DNA of 64,000 bases from Glandiceps talaboti (GCF_964340395.1 NC_135558.1:23198064-23262063), one strand, 5' to 3'. Positions 13,071 through 23,150 are shown, counted from the first letter of the stretch. Translations and numbers: made by a program. Notes: generated from the sequence alone by a model not told the origin.

Positions 13071-15304
13071 CGGAAACTAATGCATGTGGTCAGACAGTGC
13101 TGAAACTAATGCATGTAGTCAGACAGTGCTGAAACTTATGCATGTAGTCAGACAGTGCTGAAACTAATGCATGTAGTCAGACAGTGCTGAAACTAATGCA
13201 TGTAGTCAGACAGTGCTGAAACTAATGCATGTAGTCAGACAGTGCTGAAACTAATGCATGTAGTCAGACAGTGCTGAAACTAATGCATGTAGTCAGACAG
13301 TGCTGAAACTAATGCATGTAGTCAGACAGTGCTGAAACTAATGCATGTAGTCAGACAGTGCTGAAACTAATGCATGTAGTCAGACAGTGCTGAAACTAAT
13401 GCATATGGTCAGACAGTGCTGAAACTAATGCATGTAGTCAGACAGTGCTGAAACTAATGCATGTAGTCAGACAGTGCTGAAACTAATGCATGTAGTCAGA
13501 CAGTGCTGAAACTAATGCATGTAGTCAGACAGTGCTGAAACTACTGTATGTAGTCAGACAGTGCTGAAACTATTGTATGTGGTCAGACAGTGCTGAAACT
13601 AATGCATGTAGTCAGACAGTGCTGAAACTAATGCATGTAGTCAGACAGTGCTGAAACTATTGTATGTAGTCAGACAGTGCTGAAACTATTGTATGTGGTC
13701 AGACAGTGCTGAAACTATTGTATGTGGTCAGACAGTGCTGAAACTACTGTATGTGGTCAGACAGTGTTGAAACTACTGTATGTGGTCAGATAGTGTTGAA
13801 ACTACTGTATGTGGTCAGACAGTGCTGAAACTATTGTATGTGGTCAGATAGTGTTGAAACTACTGTATGTGGTCAGACAGTGTTGAAACTATTGTATGTG
13901 GTCAGACAGTGTAGAAACTATTGTATGTGGTCAGACAGTGCTGAAACTAATGCATATGGTCAGACAGTGCTGAAACTAATGCATGTAGTCAGACAGTGCT
14001 GAAACTAATGCATATGGTCAGACAGTGCTGAAACTAATGCATGTGGTCAGACAGTGTTGAAACCATTGTATGTGGTCAGACAGTGTTGGAACTACTGTAA
14101 GTGATCAGACTGTTGAAACTACTGTATGTGGTCAGACAGTGTTGAAACTATTGTATGTGGTCAGATAGTGTTGAAACTACTGTATGTGGTCAGACAGTGT
14201 TGAAACTATTGTATGTGGTCAGATAGTGTTGAAACCATTGTATGTGGTCAGACAGTGTTGAAACTACTGTAAGTGATCAGACTGTTGAAACTACTGTATG
14301 TGGTCAGATAGTGCTGAAACTATTGTATGTGGTCAGACAGAGTTGAAACTATTGTATGTAGTCAGATAGTGTTGAAACTATTGTATGTGGTCAGACAGTG
14401 TTGAAACTACTGTAAGTGATCAGACTGTTGAAACTATTGTATGTGGTCAGATAGTGTTGAAACTACTGTATGTGGTCAGACAGTGTTGAAACTACTGTAT
14501 GTGGTGTTGAAACTATTGTATGTGGTCAGATAGTGTTGAAACTACTGTATGTGGTCAGACAGTGTTGAAACTATTGTATGTGGTCAGATAGTGTTGAAAC
14601 TACTGTATGTGGTCAGACAGTGTTGAAACTATTGTATGTGGTCAGATAGTGTTGAAACTACTGTATGTGGTCAGACAGTGTTGAAACTATTGCATGTGGT
14701 CAGACAGTGTTGAAACTACTGTATGTGGTGTTGAAACTATTGTATGTGGTCAGATAGTGTTGAAACTATTGTATGTGGTCAGACAGAGTTGAAACTACTG
14801 TATGTGGTCAGACAGTGTTGAAACTATTGTATGTGGTCAGATAGTGTTGAAACTACTGTATGTGGTCAGACAGTGTTGAAACTATTGCATGTGGTCAGAC
14901 AGTGTTGAAACTACTGTATGTGGTGTTGAAACTATTGTATGTGGTCAGATAGTGTTGAAACTACTGTATGTGGTCAGACAGTGTTGAAACTATTGTATGT
15001 GGTCAGATAGTGTTGAAACTACTGTATGTGGTCAGACAGTGTTGAAACTATTGTATGTGGTCAGATAGTGTTGAAACTACTGTATGTGGTCAGACAGTGT
15101 TGAAACTATTGCATGTGGTCAGACAGTGTTGAAACTACTGTATGTGGTGTTGAAACTATTGTATGTGGTCAGATAGTGTTGAAACTATTGTATGTGGTCA
15201 GACAGTGTTGAAACTATTGTATGTGGTCAGACAGAGTTGAAACTACTGTATGTGGTCAGACAGTGCTGAAACTACTGTATGTGGTCAGATAGTGTTGAAA
15301 CTAC
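13071..15304. repeat. 29-bp array with higher-order structure, ~77 copies
   Basis: The unit tgaaactaatgcatgtagtc plus agacagtgc repeats over 2.2 kb in intron 3. The left part is mainly the aatgcatgtag..gtgct type, the right part attgtatgtgg..gtgtt with alternating cagaca and cagata. A shortened 21-bp unit (tatgtggtgttgaaac) recurs at 14501, 14725, 14920 and 15144, spacing 224, 195 and 224, i.e. seven or six full units plus the short one. Confidence 0.96.
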
Positions 15305-15342
15305 TGACAATGAATGACATTATTAAATTCCTTTGATTTTAC

Positions 15343-15484
15343 CTGTCTATATGAGGAATACTTGGTAATGAACTGCTTCGTATGTGATGCAATGAACTCA
15401 TATCTGGTGAGGGATAGCGATCTCTTGAGTCTAGTCCATAGTCATCTAACATGTTCACCACTTTCAAACTAGGTAGTCCAAAAT
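15343..15484 (-). CDS. Unrecognised gene, exon 3
   Basis: The exon is 142 nt with phase 1 in and phase 2 out; acceptor tctatag... and donor gtaaaa. Its first two bases complete an Asp extending the acidic run of exon 2, then 46 residues follow: FGLPSLKVVNMLDDYGL, DSRDRYPSPDMSS, HHIRSSSLPSIPHID. Ser/Asp-rich and probably disordered. No ATG start is needed. Confidence 0.75.
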
Positions 15485-15720
15485 CTATGAATAGAAATGT
15501 TTAACTTATTAATTTATATCCACTACTTTTGAACTAAGTGTAGGCAGACCAAACTCTATACAGGGTATCGATTTTAGTTTGGTAATAGCAGTATGGACAG
15601 AAACAATGTTGATATTCCTTTAATACCAGAATCGACATTTAAAGCAATAAGTATATATAAGGTTTTCATATACAATAATACATGTTCTGTTGACATCAAT
15701 TAACAATAAACAGAATGATA
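15485..15720. other. Intron 2 of minus gene
   Basis: Short intron sequence between exons 3 and 2. Nothing recognised apart from the adjoining microsatellite. Confidence 0.5.
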
Positions 15721-15721
15721 T

Positions 15722-15756
<35 letters not shown>

Positions 15757-15829
15757 TACAGACAGACAGACAGACAGACGCACGCACACACACACACATA
15801 CATACATACATACATACATACATACATAC
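15721..15829. repeat. CAGA / CACA / CATA compound microsatellite
   Basis: (CAGA)n, then a CACGCACA block, then (CATA)n. Open frames of 69-84 codons across it are translations of the repeats. Confidence 0.95.
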
Positions 15830-15941
15830 AAATGTCACCCATGTCATCATATCCAGTGAAGTGTTTAAATACATCTTCTGGAAGTTGCAAATAAATTGAT
15901 CCAGATACTGTAATACAATGTAACAGCAATAATTAACCTAC

Positions 15942-16144
15942 CATCATCATCATCATCACTGCCAGGAGAATCTTTCTTCTTTGGCAGTCCTACAGGTGAC
16001 AATACCCTAGGTATATGTTTGACCAGTCTCCTTTCTGATGCCCAACATGCTGGGTGTTGACAGAAACCATTACATGATGTTTCATCAATCTTGGTTGGCA
16101 TGGTTGATGACGACTTCATTCTTTCTGCCTCACACCATAATGTC
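15942..16144 (-). CDS. Unrecognised gene, exon 2
   Basis: The exon is 203 nt, phase 2 in and phase 1 out. Acceptor ctatggcag and donor gtaggt flank 67 residues: TLWCEAERMKSSSTMPTKID, then ETSCNGFCQHPACWASERR, HIPRVLSPVGLPKKK, and SPGSDDDDD. The Cys/His pattern C-x3-C-x4-C could bind metal, but no standard finger fits. An apparent ATG-led frame further upstream of the acceptor is satellite sequence and not part of the gene. Confidence 0.8.
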
Positions 16145-16184
16145 CTGCCATAGCAATAAATATAGTACACTTTAAATTTCAAAA

Positions 16185-16311
16185 GACAACATACTGTAAT
16201 AATATGACATACAAAATATTGTACATTCCACATGACATTACACTGTAATAACATGACATAATATTGTGTATTCCACATGACATTACACTGTTATAACATG
16301 ACATAATATTG
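16185..16311 (-). repeat. ~45-50 bp satellite, left block
   Basis: Three units of cattacactgtaataacatg followed by acataatattgtgtattccac. The same array resumes at 22237-23042; the LINE and DIRS insertions lie between the two blocks. Confidence 0.85.
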
Positions 16312-17698
16312 TGTCACTTTTACTTGCATGAGACCATATGTTCCAACAAGTGTCAAAACAGGGCTGAATATAACTAAAGTAGAAAAGTTTTTTAGTAAAT
16401 ACATCTATTAGTATTTAGAATATCATGAAGAGCTGCAAGATTAGAAGATACTTTGGCATGCAAATGTTGACAATGTGAAGTCCATGAGAGTGTAGAGTCA
16501 ATGATAAGTCCGAGTGATTTTTCGACTTCGCTGAGGGAAAGAGACGCGTTGTTACAGATAACAGAAAAGGAGGTGGGCAAAGAAAGGTTCTTTTTAGGGG
16601 GAATTACCATAGCTTTGGATTTATTTGTATTAATGATCATATGGTTTTGATTACAGCAGTTGTGAACTTTAGACAGATCATCGTTAATAGTTTGATTTAC
16701 TGTGGAAATATCAGGGGAGGAATATAGAAGAGTAGAGTCATCAGCATAGGTATTAGTATGGCAGTGTTCAACTTCTAAATGGAGGTCATTAATATAAAGG
16801 AGGAAAAGAAGAGGACCAAGGATAGAACCTTGAGGGACGCCAGACTTAATAGATAACATGGAAGAATTGCTATTTTTAAAGGAAACAAACTGTTTTCTGT
16901 CCTTAAGATATGAAGTGAACCAATTTATAGCCAAAGAATCAAAGTTGTAGAGTTTAAGCTTGTCAATAAGCAATGAATGGTTAATAAGATCAAAGGCCTT
17001 AGAGAGATCAAGAAAAATGATACCACTCCAGTTATTGTTATTTATTGCAGTATAGCACTGATTAATGAAATAAGTGAGAGCAGTCTGACAAGAATGACCG
17101 GGACGAAAGCCCGATTGAAATGAATAAAGAAGATTAAACTTGTTGAGATAAAGATACAGACTTTGGTGAACGTGGGATTCTAAAAGTTTGGATAAACATG
17201 GTAGAATAGAAATGGGTCGAAAATTGGAGCATTTATCAGTATAATTACTTTTATGAAGAGGAAGCACCTTAGCAATTTTCCAAGCAGATGGAAAGTGATT
17301 AATATTGATTATGCAGAGGTTAACAATTCTAAAAATGTGTAGCAATATAAGGAGCTGTAGATTTCAAAATCTTAGCACTTAAAAAATCATACCCGGTTGA
17401 CTTAAAAATATCCAAATCCAGAAGGAATTTCAAAACGTTTGTTTGCGAGATACATGTAAGTGGAATTCGGAAGCTGTAATGAATGTCTTTAGAGTCAACA
17501 AAATTATTTAACTTAGTGGGATCAAAAGTCTCATGCAAAATATCTTTGTTGAGAGCATCTGCAATGTCAATGAAATGTTTGTTGAAAGCTTTGGCAATAT
17601 CCATAGAAGATGTCAGTGCCATCAACATATAGCTTTCAGGGTTTAGACGGAGAAGACTTGGGATGAAGATCATGAATGGCTTTCCAAATATTGATGTT
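16312..17698 (-). mobile_element. Truncated LINE (CR1/Jockey/L2-like) reverse transcriptase, degraded
   Basis: A minus-strand reverse-transcriptase core of a non-LTR retrotransposon. The longest frame (16392-17345) shows FRPISILPCLSKLLE, SGFRPGHSCQTAL, DLSKAFDLINH (motif A), SGVPQGSILGPLLFL (motif B) and YADDSTLLYSS (motif C, with both Asp). The frame upstream (17329-17673) gives DIAKAFNKHF. Frameshifts occur near 17640, 17335 and 16390; after the last, the thumb region continues as YIQPCFDTCWNIW. No apurinic endonuclease or 3' UTR is present, so the copy is cut at both ends. Its 5' part reappears at 22006-22236 across the DIRS insertion. Dead copy. Confidence 0.9.
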
Positions 17699-17825
17699 TG
17701 GTATTTTAATTATATTTAAATGTATTAACATTACGTAAAGGTTAACAGGTGGTCGCCTCAATTAGCATAGGTGACCTGTATATAAGGATGCCACGTCAGA
17801 GACTCTCGTTGCCATTCTGAATTTT
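17699..17825 (+). repeat. DIRS left terminal direct repeat with TATA promoter
   Basis: 127 bases identical, as far as I can read, to 21718-21844. It contains an imperfect hairpin (ggtcgcct at 17751-17758 with aggtgacc at 17769-17776) followed by TATATAA at 17779-17785, a plausible internal promoter just upstream of the gag ORF. Confidence 0.9.
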
Positions 17826-17867
17826 TTGCTCCTCGTGTGTCATTTTGTGAAATTGCGGTTTTCGAAA

Positions 17868-18959
17868 ATGGAGTTCGATGGTGATAAGCGAAAACCTCCT
17901 CAATGCAAGACTTGCAAGAGACCAGTCAAAGGACATGATGGTCCAACTGGAGAAGCCTGCAAGTTTGGAGTAGATATTGGTGTAAAACAGGAAAACGGTA
18001 TAAACGAAGGAGCGGTTGGTGGAGAGACGATTGAGAACAACGATACTGATAGAGATGTATTGATAGGAGCTGTTGGTGAACTTTCACGTCGTGTTGAGCA
18101 CCTGACAATGACTGTTAATGGCATGTCTGAGGCTCAGTTGACTATGCAAGAGCGGTTGACAAAATATGAGAGGGATAAGGATTCACAGGAGAAGCTAATA
18201 AGGGACAATGACGCGCGAGAGCGACGACTAAAGCATGAATGTGATGAAGGCATATCTGCTTCTGCTTTTCATGTTTCTTCAAAGACTGCTTCGCTTGGAG
18301 CAACGGCGGGAATTCGGAATACCTCTTTCCCTGTCCAAGAAAAGACTTTACGAGCAGCTAAAAGTGGTGAGTTCATAGACTTAGCAGATCTGATATCGTT
18401 TCAAACGAACCATGAATTCAGTGACAATGATGTAACGGTAGAGCATGGCGAGTTTGTCATACGACCGCGAAGAAGGAGAAGAACAATAGACAATTTTGAT
18501 GACTGGCTGTCAGCATGGAACATTTATGAAAGCATTCTTGTAGCTGAACATTTGGTACCTTACAATGATTTATTATCCTATAGACAATTGATACAAGACT
18601 GTAATAAGAAGTATTCATGGTATTCAGTGTATAGCTATGATGTTAAATTTCGCTACAAACTTGCCAACAATCGTCAGTTGCGTTTCAGTTCTATTGATAT
18701 TGATCTCTTTGTAACCACATTTGATTCTTCCACAGTTAAATCAAGCAATAGAAAGTGTTTTAGATGTGGTAGTTTCGATCATAGAGTAAGAGATTGTCCA
18801 TTTCCGCCGGAATATTCGTTGGCGGAGAATAAGAAGGAAACGAAGATATCAAAAAAGTATGAGAAATGGGTTCATGACGGAAAAGAAGGTTGCAATTTGT
18901 TCCAATCTGGCAATTGTCGATATGACAAATGTAAACGAGCACATGTATGTAAACGATGA
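17868..18959 (+). CDS. DIRS ORF1, gag-like zinc-finger protein
   Basis: The start is taken as the ATG at 17868 (aaaatgg, MEFDGDKRKPP); an open frame begins at a TTG at 17826. About 363 residues. The N-terminus carries QCKTCKRP, residues 60-130 are charged and helical, and a CCHC knuckle CFRCGSFDHRVRDC lies at about residues 297-310. The last 25 residues contain C-x7-C-x4-C-x3-H (CNLFQSGNCRYDKCKRAH), resembling a CCCH finger. Function by analogy: nucleic-acid binding structural protein of the retroelement. The 3' end overlaps the RT frame by about 100 bases in another phase. No internal stops. Confidence 0.88.
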   Translation: MEFDGDKRKPPQCKTCKRPVKGHDGPTGEACKFGVDIGVKQENGINEGAVGGETIENNDTDRDVLIGAVGELSRRVEHLTMTVNGMSEAQLTMQERLTKYERDKDSQEKLIRDNDARERRLKHECDEGISASAFHVSSKTASLGATAGIRNTSFPVQEKTLRAAKSGEFIDLADLISFQTNHEFSDNDVTVEHGEFVIRPRRRRRTIDNFDDWLSAWNIYESILVAEHLVPYNDLLSYRQLIQDCNKKYSWYSVYSYDVKFRYKLANNRQLRFSSIDIDLFVTTFDSSTVKSSNRKCFRCGSFDHRVRDCPFPPEYSLAENKKETKISKKYEKWVHDGKEGCNLFQSGNCRYDKCKRAHVCKR

Positions 18960-19611
18960 CGAGGTCCTGAACCCGCGAATACATGTAAATGTAGCAGCTA
19001 AATCTCCTTTCAATTCCGATGTTTGGGAAAAATATCTTTCTTCTCACCCGAATAGAGAGTTTGTAAATAGATTGTTACATAATATTTCATATGGTGTTAA
19101 TATAGGTTTTAAGGGCCAAAGGGTCAGTCGTATATGTACCAATTGGCCTTCTTCTCTCAAATACCACGAGGCAGTTGAAAAGTATTTGATGAATGAGATT
19201 AGGAAGGGTCGTAAAGCTGGTCCGTTCATCTACCCTCCATTTGAAAATTTTGTTGGGTCGCCAATGGGTGCCTTCCCTAAGAAGCGCTCGAATCCGATCA
19301 AATATCGTGTTATTAATGATTTATCGTGGCCACCGGGTATTTCGGTAAATGATTCTATTCCCACAGAAGAATTTTCTTGTCATTATTCTTCTATTGATGA
19401 CGCGATAAAGTTAGTTAAGCATTACGGTAAAGGTACATTAATGGCCAAAACAGATCTTGCCGATGCATTTAGACATATATTAGTTAGACAGCAGGACTGG
19501 GAATTATTAGGTTCTACTTGGTTTTTTCAGCATCCGTCAACTGGTGAGTCACAACGTTTTTATGTCTTCGATATGTTTCTTCCTTTCGGCTTGCGTAGTT
19601 CCCCAGCTTGA
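18859..19611 (+). pseudogene. DIRS reverse transcriptase, N-terminal part (frame broken)
   Basis: The frame runs from an ATG at 18859, overlapping ORF1, to a stop at 19609-19611. It shows GAFPKKRSNPIKYRVINDL, MAKTDLADAFRHI (motif A, catalytic Asp) and LPFGLRSSPA (motif B), and stops immediately after. The RT continues in the +2 frame from gaatttgcgg at 19610, so a small deletion (length 2 mod 3) has removed a few residues between motifs B and C. This break should prevent synthesis of a full RT from this copy. Confidence 0.88.
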
Positions 19612-20590
19612 ATTTGCGGATGGTTTACATTTTGCAATACAGCAAAAAGGTGTTGAAGCATTACTTCATTATCTTGATGATTTTTTCACTTGTGGTCCAC
19701 CTGATACAGATGTTTGTTATTCAAATTTAGATAATATTTTACAAGTTTCCGCAGATTTAGGGTTCTCTATAAATGCTCAGAAAACTATACATCCTACTCC
19801 AGTCATGGAATTTTTGGGGATTATACTCGATAGTATCAAGATGGAAGCGCGAATTTCTGAACAACGTCTTCGTGATACATTGGTTGAACTTGAGGGTTGG
19901 AAGCACCGCAGAACAGCATCAAAACGCGATTTGTTGTCTATAGTTGGAAAATTAAGTTTTATTTCCCGAGTGTGTAAACCTGGTCGTACCTTTATCCGGC
20001 GGTTAATCGATCTCTCTAAACGTGGTAAACATTTACATCACAGATTACGTATAACTAGTGCCTGCAGAAATGATATCGATTGGTGGCTTGAATATTTGCC
20101 TACGTGGAATGGCGTTTCTCTGTTCTATGACGATGAATGGTCAACAAACAGTGAATTGAACTTATGGACAGATGCGTCAAACAAAGGTTATGGGGCGTAC
20201 TTTGACGGTCATTGGTTCTCTTGTGAGTTTGTACAACAACATGTTGATATGCAAATAGCATGGAAAGAATTGTTTGCCATTGTTGTTGCGGCAGCTACCT
20301 GGGGGGAGTCATTTAAACGCAAAAGAGTTCTGTTTCTGTGTGATAACGCTGCTGTTGTTGCAATATTAGCCAGTGGTTCTTCAAAAAACAAAGACATTAT
20401 GTGCCTTGTTCGTAGACTATTCTTCATATGTGCAAAGTATAATTTTGAGTGCTCAGCAGAACATGTACCAGGTGTTAGGAATTCGATTGCAGATGCGTTA
20501 TCGCGCTTTGATATTGCGCGTTTTCGTTCATTGGCTTCTGCTGCAGATGAATTTCCGACGGTTCATGCCAACATATTCAACTGCTTTTAA
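19610..20590 (+). pseudogene. DIRS reverse transcriptase C-terminal part and RNase H
   Basis: Starts effectively at FADGLHFAIQQKG. Motif C is YLDDFFTCG. The connection region LGFSINAQKT..MEFLGIILD is followed by RNase H: WTDASNKGYGAYF (Asp), WKELFAIVVAA (Glu), LFLCDNAAVVAIL (Asp), HVPGVRNSIADALSRF (His, Asp), so all expected acidic residues are present. The frame ends at 20588-20590. An ATG at 19544 in this frame lies in the shadow of the first part and is not a natural start. Confidence 0.88.
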
Positions 20591-20610
20591 ATTTACTGCT
20601 TTCTTTAGAT

Positions 20611-21591
20611 TTGGAAGCAGAGGCTCAAAGGCTTGTTATTAGTGGAATTAAAGCATCGACAAGACGTTCCTATTCAGCTGGTCAACGCCTTTATTTACAG
20701 TTTTGCCACGACCACGCTATGGATCCTTTGCCAGCCAGTGAACATACACTAATTTGTTTTGTTTCTTTTCTTTACAAATTTCATTCTAAGTCGTTAAAGC
20801 ATGGAACGATTTCTTGTTATTTATCTGCTATCCGTTCGTTTCACATTGATTCAGGTTTTGGTGACCCTCTTGAGGGTAGATTGCGATTAAAGAAGGCCCT
20901 TAGGGCAATTAAATTAGAACAAGGAGTTTATTTCAATCAGAAATTACCGATTACATTGGATATTCTCGAACAAATATTTGCCTTCATTGACCTTAGCATG
21001 CATAATGAGTTGATAATTTGGTCTGCTATGACGTTAGCACATTTTGGTTTCCTTCGCTGTGCTGAGTTTACTGTTCGTAATCCTTCAGATTTTGACAGAA
21101 ATCTTAATTTGGTGGTGGGTGATGTATCAATCACCAATCAACGCTCGTCTTCATTTTTGACTCTTGTTTTAAAGACTTCGAAGACCGATCCATTTTGTAG
21201 AGGTGTTAATGTGTTAGTAGGTTGTTCACACCACGCGGTATGTGCAGTTTGTTCAATGATATTGTTATTAGAGTGGCATCAAAAAAATCAGTCGTCCTCT
21301 GATGCACCACTGTTTATGCTCAAAGGAGGAATGCCATTAACCAGATCTTTTCTGATTGGTAGACTACGTGTATTACTTGCAGTGATAGGTTTAGACCCAG
21401 ATAAATTTGGAGGTCATAGTTTTCGCTCTGGAGGTGCAACTTCGGCGGCAATAGCGGGTTTCTCTGATTGGGAAATTAAATTACTAGGTCGTTGGTCAAG
21501 TGAAGCATACCATCGTTATATTAGAGCTCCTACTTCATTATTAGCCGGCATGGCACAGCGCATAACTTCAGGTCACAGATTTATATGTTGA
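20611..21591 (+). CDS. DIRS tyrosine recombinase
   Basis: About 326 residues; no ATG opens the domain, and the frame is clear from 20551, so expression probably depends on translation from or fusion with the RT frame. It has an N-terminal SAM-like domain (ASTRRSYSAGQRLY, HTLICFVSFL, TISCYLSAIRSF) and a catalytic domain with GFLRCAEF (first Arg), GGHSFRSGGATSA (His-x-x-Arg), LGRWSSEAYHRYIRAP (Trp and nucleophilic Tyr). The R-H-R-W-Y set is intact. It would integrate a circular cDNA without a DDE integrase. Uninterrupted to the tga at 21589. Confidence 0.93.
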   Translation: MEAEAQRLVISGIKASTRRSYSAGQRLYLQFCHDHAMDPLPASEHTLICFVSFLYKFHSKSLKHGTISCYLSAIRSFHIDSGFGDPLEGRLRLKKALRAIKLEQGVYFNQKLPITLDILEQIFAFIDLSMHNELIIWSAMTLAHFGFLRCAEFTVRNPSDFDRNLNLVVGDVSITNQRSSSFLTLVLKTSKTDPFCRGVNVLVGCSHHAVCAVCSMILLLEWHQKNQSSSDAPLFMLKGGMPLTRSFLIGRLRVLLAVIGLDPDKFGGHSFRSGGATSAAIAGFSDWEIKLLGRWSSEAYHRYIRAPTSLLAGMAQRITSGHRFIC

Positions 21592-21717
21592 TATTTATTG
21601 GGCCTATTGTATATGTACATATACTATTTTGGGCAGGTTGGCCCATAAAGTATCCGAATTAAAGCCGGCCTGCAATGTGGCCCAATCTATTTGTACGTGT
21701 ACTTGAGTGTTTGTTAA

Positions 21718-21844
21718 TGGTATTTTAATTATATTTAAATGTATTAACATTACGTAAAGGTTAACAGGTGGTCGCCTCAATTAGCATAGGTGACCTGTAT
21801 ATAAGGATGCCACGTCAGAGACTCTCGTTGCCATTCTGAATTTT
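21718..21844 (+). repeat. DIRS right terminal direct repeat
   Basis: Identical copy of 17699-17825 in the same orientation. Between the recombinase stop and this repeat lie 126 bases with gggcc/ggccca short inverted motifs (gggcctattg at 21600, ggcccataaag at 21639). No further element-derived sequence follows the repeat; one base later the LINE/satellite flank begins. Confidence 0.9.
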
Positions 21845-21845
21845 G

Positions 21846-22005
21846 GGATTTGTTGCAATGTCATGTGGAATACACAATATTATATCATGTTATTTGTATA
21901 ATGTCGTGTAATGCACAATATTCTATATGTCATGTTATTACAGTGTAATGTCATGTGGAATACACAATATTATATCATGTTATTTACTCATTACACTCAT
22001 TATTT
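21846..22005 (+). repeat. Inverted satellite fragment inserted in LINE, 8-bp flanking duplication
   Basis: Three satellite units lie in the opposite orientation to the arrays at 16185 and 22237; the reverse complement matches 22380-22512 almost base for base. The octamer ggatttgt is present at 21846-21853 and again at 22006-22013, at the point where the LINE frame resumes, suggesting a target-site duplication around a ~152-bp insert. Confidence 0.75.
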
Positions 22006-22236
22006 GGATTTGTCGGCAATAAGCTTAGAGTAATAATTTTTCCTGAGGGATGATGTAAGCATGTTTACGTAGTTCCTTTGTTTCTTGTATTCAACAATAT
22101 TATTTGATGCTTTCAACTTGTCTCTAACGTTACATGCATTATGAAGTTCAAGGGTATGCCAGGAAGGTAGATTTGCATAAAGAACTCGCTTGGATTTGAG
22201 TGGAGCATGCTTGTTGAAGATACTGGAGAAAGTTGA
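22006..22236 (-). mobile_element. 5' part of the interrupted LINE
   Basis: The minus frame shows FNKHAPLKSKRVLYANLPSW, VRDKLKASNNIVEYKKQRN and SLRKNYYSKLIADKSK, the linker between endonuclease and RT of CR1/Jockey-like elements. Orientation and order fit the RT at 16312-17698, so this is the same copy split by the DIRS element. It is truncated at 22236 where satellite begins. Confidence 0.85.
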
Positions 22237-23042
22237 GACATATAACATGACATACAGAATATTGTGTATTCCACATGACATTAAATTGTAATAACATGAC
22301 ATATAGAATATTGTGTATTCCACATGACATTAAATTGTAATAACATGACATATAGAATATTGTGCATTACACGACATTATACAAATAACATGATATAATA
22401 TTGTGTATTCCACATGACATTACACTGTAATAACATGACATATAGAATATTGTGCATTACACGACATTATACAAATAACATGATATAATATTGTGTATTC
22501 CACATGACATTGCAATAATATGACATAGCATTGTGTACTCCACATGACATTACACAGTAATAACATGACATAATATTATGTATTCCACATGACATTACAC
22601 TGTAATAACATGACATACAGAATATTGTGTATTCCAATGACATCACACTGTAATAACATGATATACAGAATATTGTGCATTTCACATGACATTTCACTGT
22701 AATAACATGACATAATATTGTGTATTCCACATGACATCACAATGTAATAACATGATATACAGAATATTGTGCATTTCACATGACATTACACTGTAATAAC
22801 ATGACATACAGAATATTACTTGCATTCCACATGACATTACACTGTAATAACATGACATACAGAATATTGTGCATTCCAATGACATCACACTGTAATAACA
22901 CGATATACAGAATATTGTGCATTTCACATGACATTTCACTGTAAAAACATGACATACTTCAATATTGTGTATTGCACATGACATTACACTGTAATAACAT
23001 GACATACAAAATATTGTGTATTCCACATGACATTACACTGTA
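22237..23042 (-). repeat. ~45-50 bp satellite, main block
   Basis: About seventeen units of acatgacatacagaatattg then tgtattccacatgacattacactgtaat, with variants (gtgcattacacgacattat, gatatacag). Minus-strand open frames of up to 110 codons are translations of the array. Confidence 0.9.
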
Positions 23043-23045
23043 CAT

Positions 23046-23150
23046 CGGTCCAGGCATCTCCAAGAAACGGCTCTGGACGGACGGACGGGTGGACGGATGG
23101 AACCCAATCCATAAGTCCCCGTCCTGGACTTCGTCCGGCGGGGACTAATG
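23046..23150 (-). repeat. Fragment of GTCCGG/GGGGACT repeat family B, inverted
   Basis: Reverse complement of the left end of the copy at 50254: ccaggcatctccaagaaacgg, (GGAC)n, aacccaatccataagtcccc. Followed at 23175-23240 by ACAC/GCAC low complexity. Confidence 0.85.

Larger units (their letters stand above)
17699..21844 (+). mobile_element. DIRS-type tyrosine-recombinase retrotransposon, nearly intact
   Basis: A 4.15-kb element inserted in the LINE. The order is: 127-bp terminal direct repeat, gag-like ORF with zinc knuckles, reverse transcriptase/RNase H, tyrosine recombinase, identical 127-bp repeat. There is no aspartic protease, no DDE integrase and no methyltransferase domain. The LINE reading frame resumes on the other side without an obvious target duplication, as expected for recombinase-mediated insertion. 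The only clear lesion is a frame break inside the RT near 19610. Lack of a methyltransferase domain and direct rather than inverted terminal repeats favour an Ngaro/PAT-like assignment over DIRS1. Confidence 0.92.

Noticed and set aside
15620-15929. Cys/Val- and Asp/Arg-rich frames
   Set aside because: Translations of CAGA/CATA microsatellites in the intron.
22467-23026. Cys/Tyr-rich minus-strand frames (..SCYYSVMSCG..)
   Set aside because: Satellite translation; a unit of about 48 bases keeps the frame open.
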